Shown here: piece after piece, positions 62,977 through 64,000 of the stretch
Numbering within the stretch: the first letter of the stretch is position 1
Layout: each line of letters starts with the position of its first letter
Assembly (NCBI GenBank): GCA_965263165.1
Contig: OZ253584.1
Span: 558,001-622,000, forward strand
DNA: 64,000 nucleotides
Direction of reading: 5' to 3'
Source of the DNA: SAR202-VII-2 sp965263165
GTDB lineage: Bacteria > Chloroflexota > Dehalococcoidia > Lucifugimonadales > SAR202-VII-2
Notes under the pieces: generated by a model
Seen by the model: only the letters and a program-made list of their open reading frames with translations
Database searches by the model: none
What the model was told of the DNA's origin: nothing
Translations under genes and position numbers: made by a program

Positions 62977-64000
62977 GTATCGCCAGCTGCCTAGCTCTTC
63001 CCACGGCGGCCGCCAACGGAGGGGCCGCCAACGGAGGGGCCGCCAGCAACGCGTACTTCTCCTCGAGGCGTTCCGCCAGCTTGTCCCACCCCAGACTCAG
63101 CGCCTTCTGACGCCCGGCCCGGCCCAGGGAATCCCTCAGAGCAGGGTGCCCGAGAAGGACCTCCAGCCGGTCGGCAAAGGCATCGGGGGAGCGCCAGGGA
63201 ATCAGGTAACCGGTCTCTCCATCCCGCACGAACGTGGGCAAGCCCCCCACCCTGGAAGCAACCACCGGCGTGCCGCACGCCAGGGCCTCCAGGGCCACCA
63301 GTCCGAAGCTTTCGTAGTACGAAGGCAACACCAGGGCCTCTGCGGCGTTGTAGAACACCGGCAGGCGGTCTTGCTTGACAGACCCCACGAACCACGCCAC
63401 GTCGGCGAGCCCCATCTCCTGGGCCCGCTGCTTGAGACGCCCAACCTCCGGCTCGCCGTCCTTCCCCCCGACCATCACCAGCCTGAGGCCGCGGCGATCC
63501 TCGATGGCGGCCGCGGCTTGCAGCAGCAGGTCCAGTCCCTTGATGGGCTCCACCCGCCCCACGTAGAGAACGACCTTCTTACCCTCCAGCCCCAGCTCCC
63601 TCTTGCAGGCTTCCCGGTCCATGGGCCTGAACAACTGTGTGTCCACGCCTGCCGGCAGGACATCGGCGCAACCCTGGGCAGCGCCGTAGAGCCGGGTCAT
63701 AGCGTCTCGCTCGTGGTCGCTGTAGGCAAGAATGAGGTCTGCCGCACCCATGACCTTCCGCTCCACCCCTGCCCTCATTTCGGGCTCCCACCCGCCAACG
63801 TAGGCCTGCTGCTTCACCGTTGCCAGCGTGTGGAAGTTGGCCACGTGGGGAGCATTCCATTGGTTGGCCAGGAACATGCCGGCCCGCCCCGACAGCCAGT
63901 AGTGACTGTGCACAATCTGATACTCGAGACCTTCAGAGCTGGCAAAGCGCGCCGCGTTCCGGGTGAACTGCGGCAGATACCAGTACAGGCTCTCCTTCTC
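62966..64000 (-). CDS. GT4-family glycosyltransferase, N-terminus beyond window edge
   Basis: The C-terminal 344 residues of a GT-B glycosyltransferase run off the right edge; the frame is open from 64000. HSHYWLSG and the preceding YWYLPQFTRNAARFA are typical of MshA and sucrose-phosphate-synthase-like GT4 enzymes. YVGRVEPIKGLDLLL and ESFGLVALEALACGTPVVAS hold the nucleotide-sugar binding residues and the E-x7-E motif. The C-terminus has a duplicated APPLA from a 15-base tandem repeat. It could start a mycothiol-like pathway or make a glycolipid. Confidence 0.87.
   Translation of the reverse strand, partial: EKESLYWYLPQFTRNAARFASSEGLEYQIVHSHYWLSGRAGMFLANQWNAPHVANFHTLATVKQQAYVGGWEPEMRAGVERKVMGAADLILAYSDHERDAMTRLYGAAQGCADVLPAGVDTQLFRPMDREACKRELGLEGKKVVLYVGRVEPIKGLDLLLQAAAAIEDRRGLRLVMVGGKDGEPEVGRLKQRAQEMGLADVAWFVGSVKQDRLPVFYNAAEALVLPSYYESFGLVALEALACGTPVVASRVGGLPTFVRDGETGYLIPWRSPDAFADRLEVLLGHPALRDSLGRAGRQKALSLGWDKLAERLEEKYALLAAPPLAAPPLAAAVGRARQLAIPSR

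Overview
The window (64 kb, GC-rich) looks like a chromosomal segment of a free-living or host-associated member of the Chloroflexota, most likely the SAR202 / Dehalococcoidia side. This is an inference from gene content: expanded paralogue families of catabolic enzymes (four Amidohydrolase-2 proteins, three HyuA, four HyuB, tandem Rieske oxygenases, an enolase-superfamily enzyme, several SDRs) and lipoproteins with long Pro/Thr-rich linkers behind the lipobox. Many genes sit behind readable sigma70-like promoters with 17-bp spacers.

Layout. 1-5.5 kb: hyuB (cut by the left edge) and hyuA, an amidohydrolase, and an orphan HSDR_N-type nuclease-fold protein. 5.6-6.3 kb: an SDR. 6.4-7.4 kb: composite repeat element A. 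7.5-16.3 kb (minus): a catabolic run of amidohydrolases, a racemase-like protein and a MetE-core protein, plus an iron-type ABC permease and binding protein without an ATPase. 16.4-18.7 kb: nucleotide-sugar dehydrogenase and epimerase/decarboxylase. 18.9-34.3 kb (minus): two transcription units, hyuA-hyuB-hyuB and hyuA-hyuB-zinc-ribbon protein followed by a complete branched-chain-type ABC transporter (binding protein, livH, livM, livG, livF). This reads as an acetone/acetophenone-carboxylase-like system with its own uptake. 34.7-39.5 kb (plus): circularly permuted ATP-grasp, alpha-E and transglutaminase genes with an ammonium transporter gene between the first two. 39.8-43.2 kb: an MpaB-like oxygenase and a broken MMPL exporter. 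43.7-44.75 kb: repeat elements B and C in tandem, next to tRNA-Gln, tRNA-Glu and trmI. 46-52.4 kb: two SDRs, a beta-propeller lipoprotein, two Rieske oxygenases. 52.8-57.3 kb: MoxR, DUF58 and TgpA-like proteins. 57.3-58.2 kb: repeat element D (inverted). 58.3-64 kb: an enolase-superfamily protein, a MerR/RAM fusion regulator, a CpsB-like PHP phosphatase, and PIG-L, double-GNAT and GT4 genes that together resemble MshB, MshD and MshA.

The most unusual material is the four-copy intergenic element. Each copy carries a near-consensus promoter, a structured RNA core of 192-193 nt, and an array of 10-12 short units spaced alternately 10 and 11 bp, in phase with the DNA helix. The core of the array units is TAAY in three copies and TTAC in every unit of the fourth, while the bases between the cores stay position-specific. 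A terminal copy in the opposite sense changes along with the array in three of four elements. No copy has a gene downstream in the same direction, so these are stand-alone loci rather than leaders.
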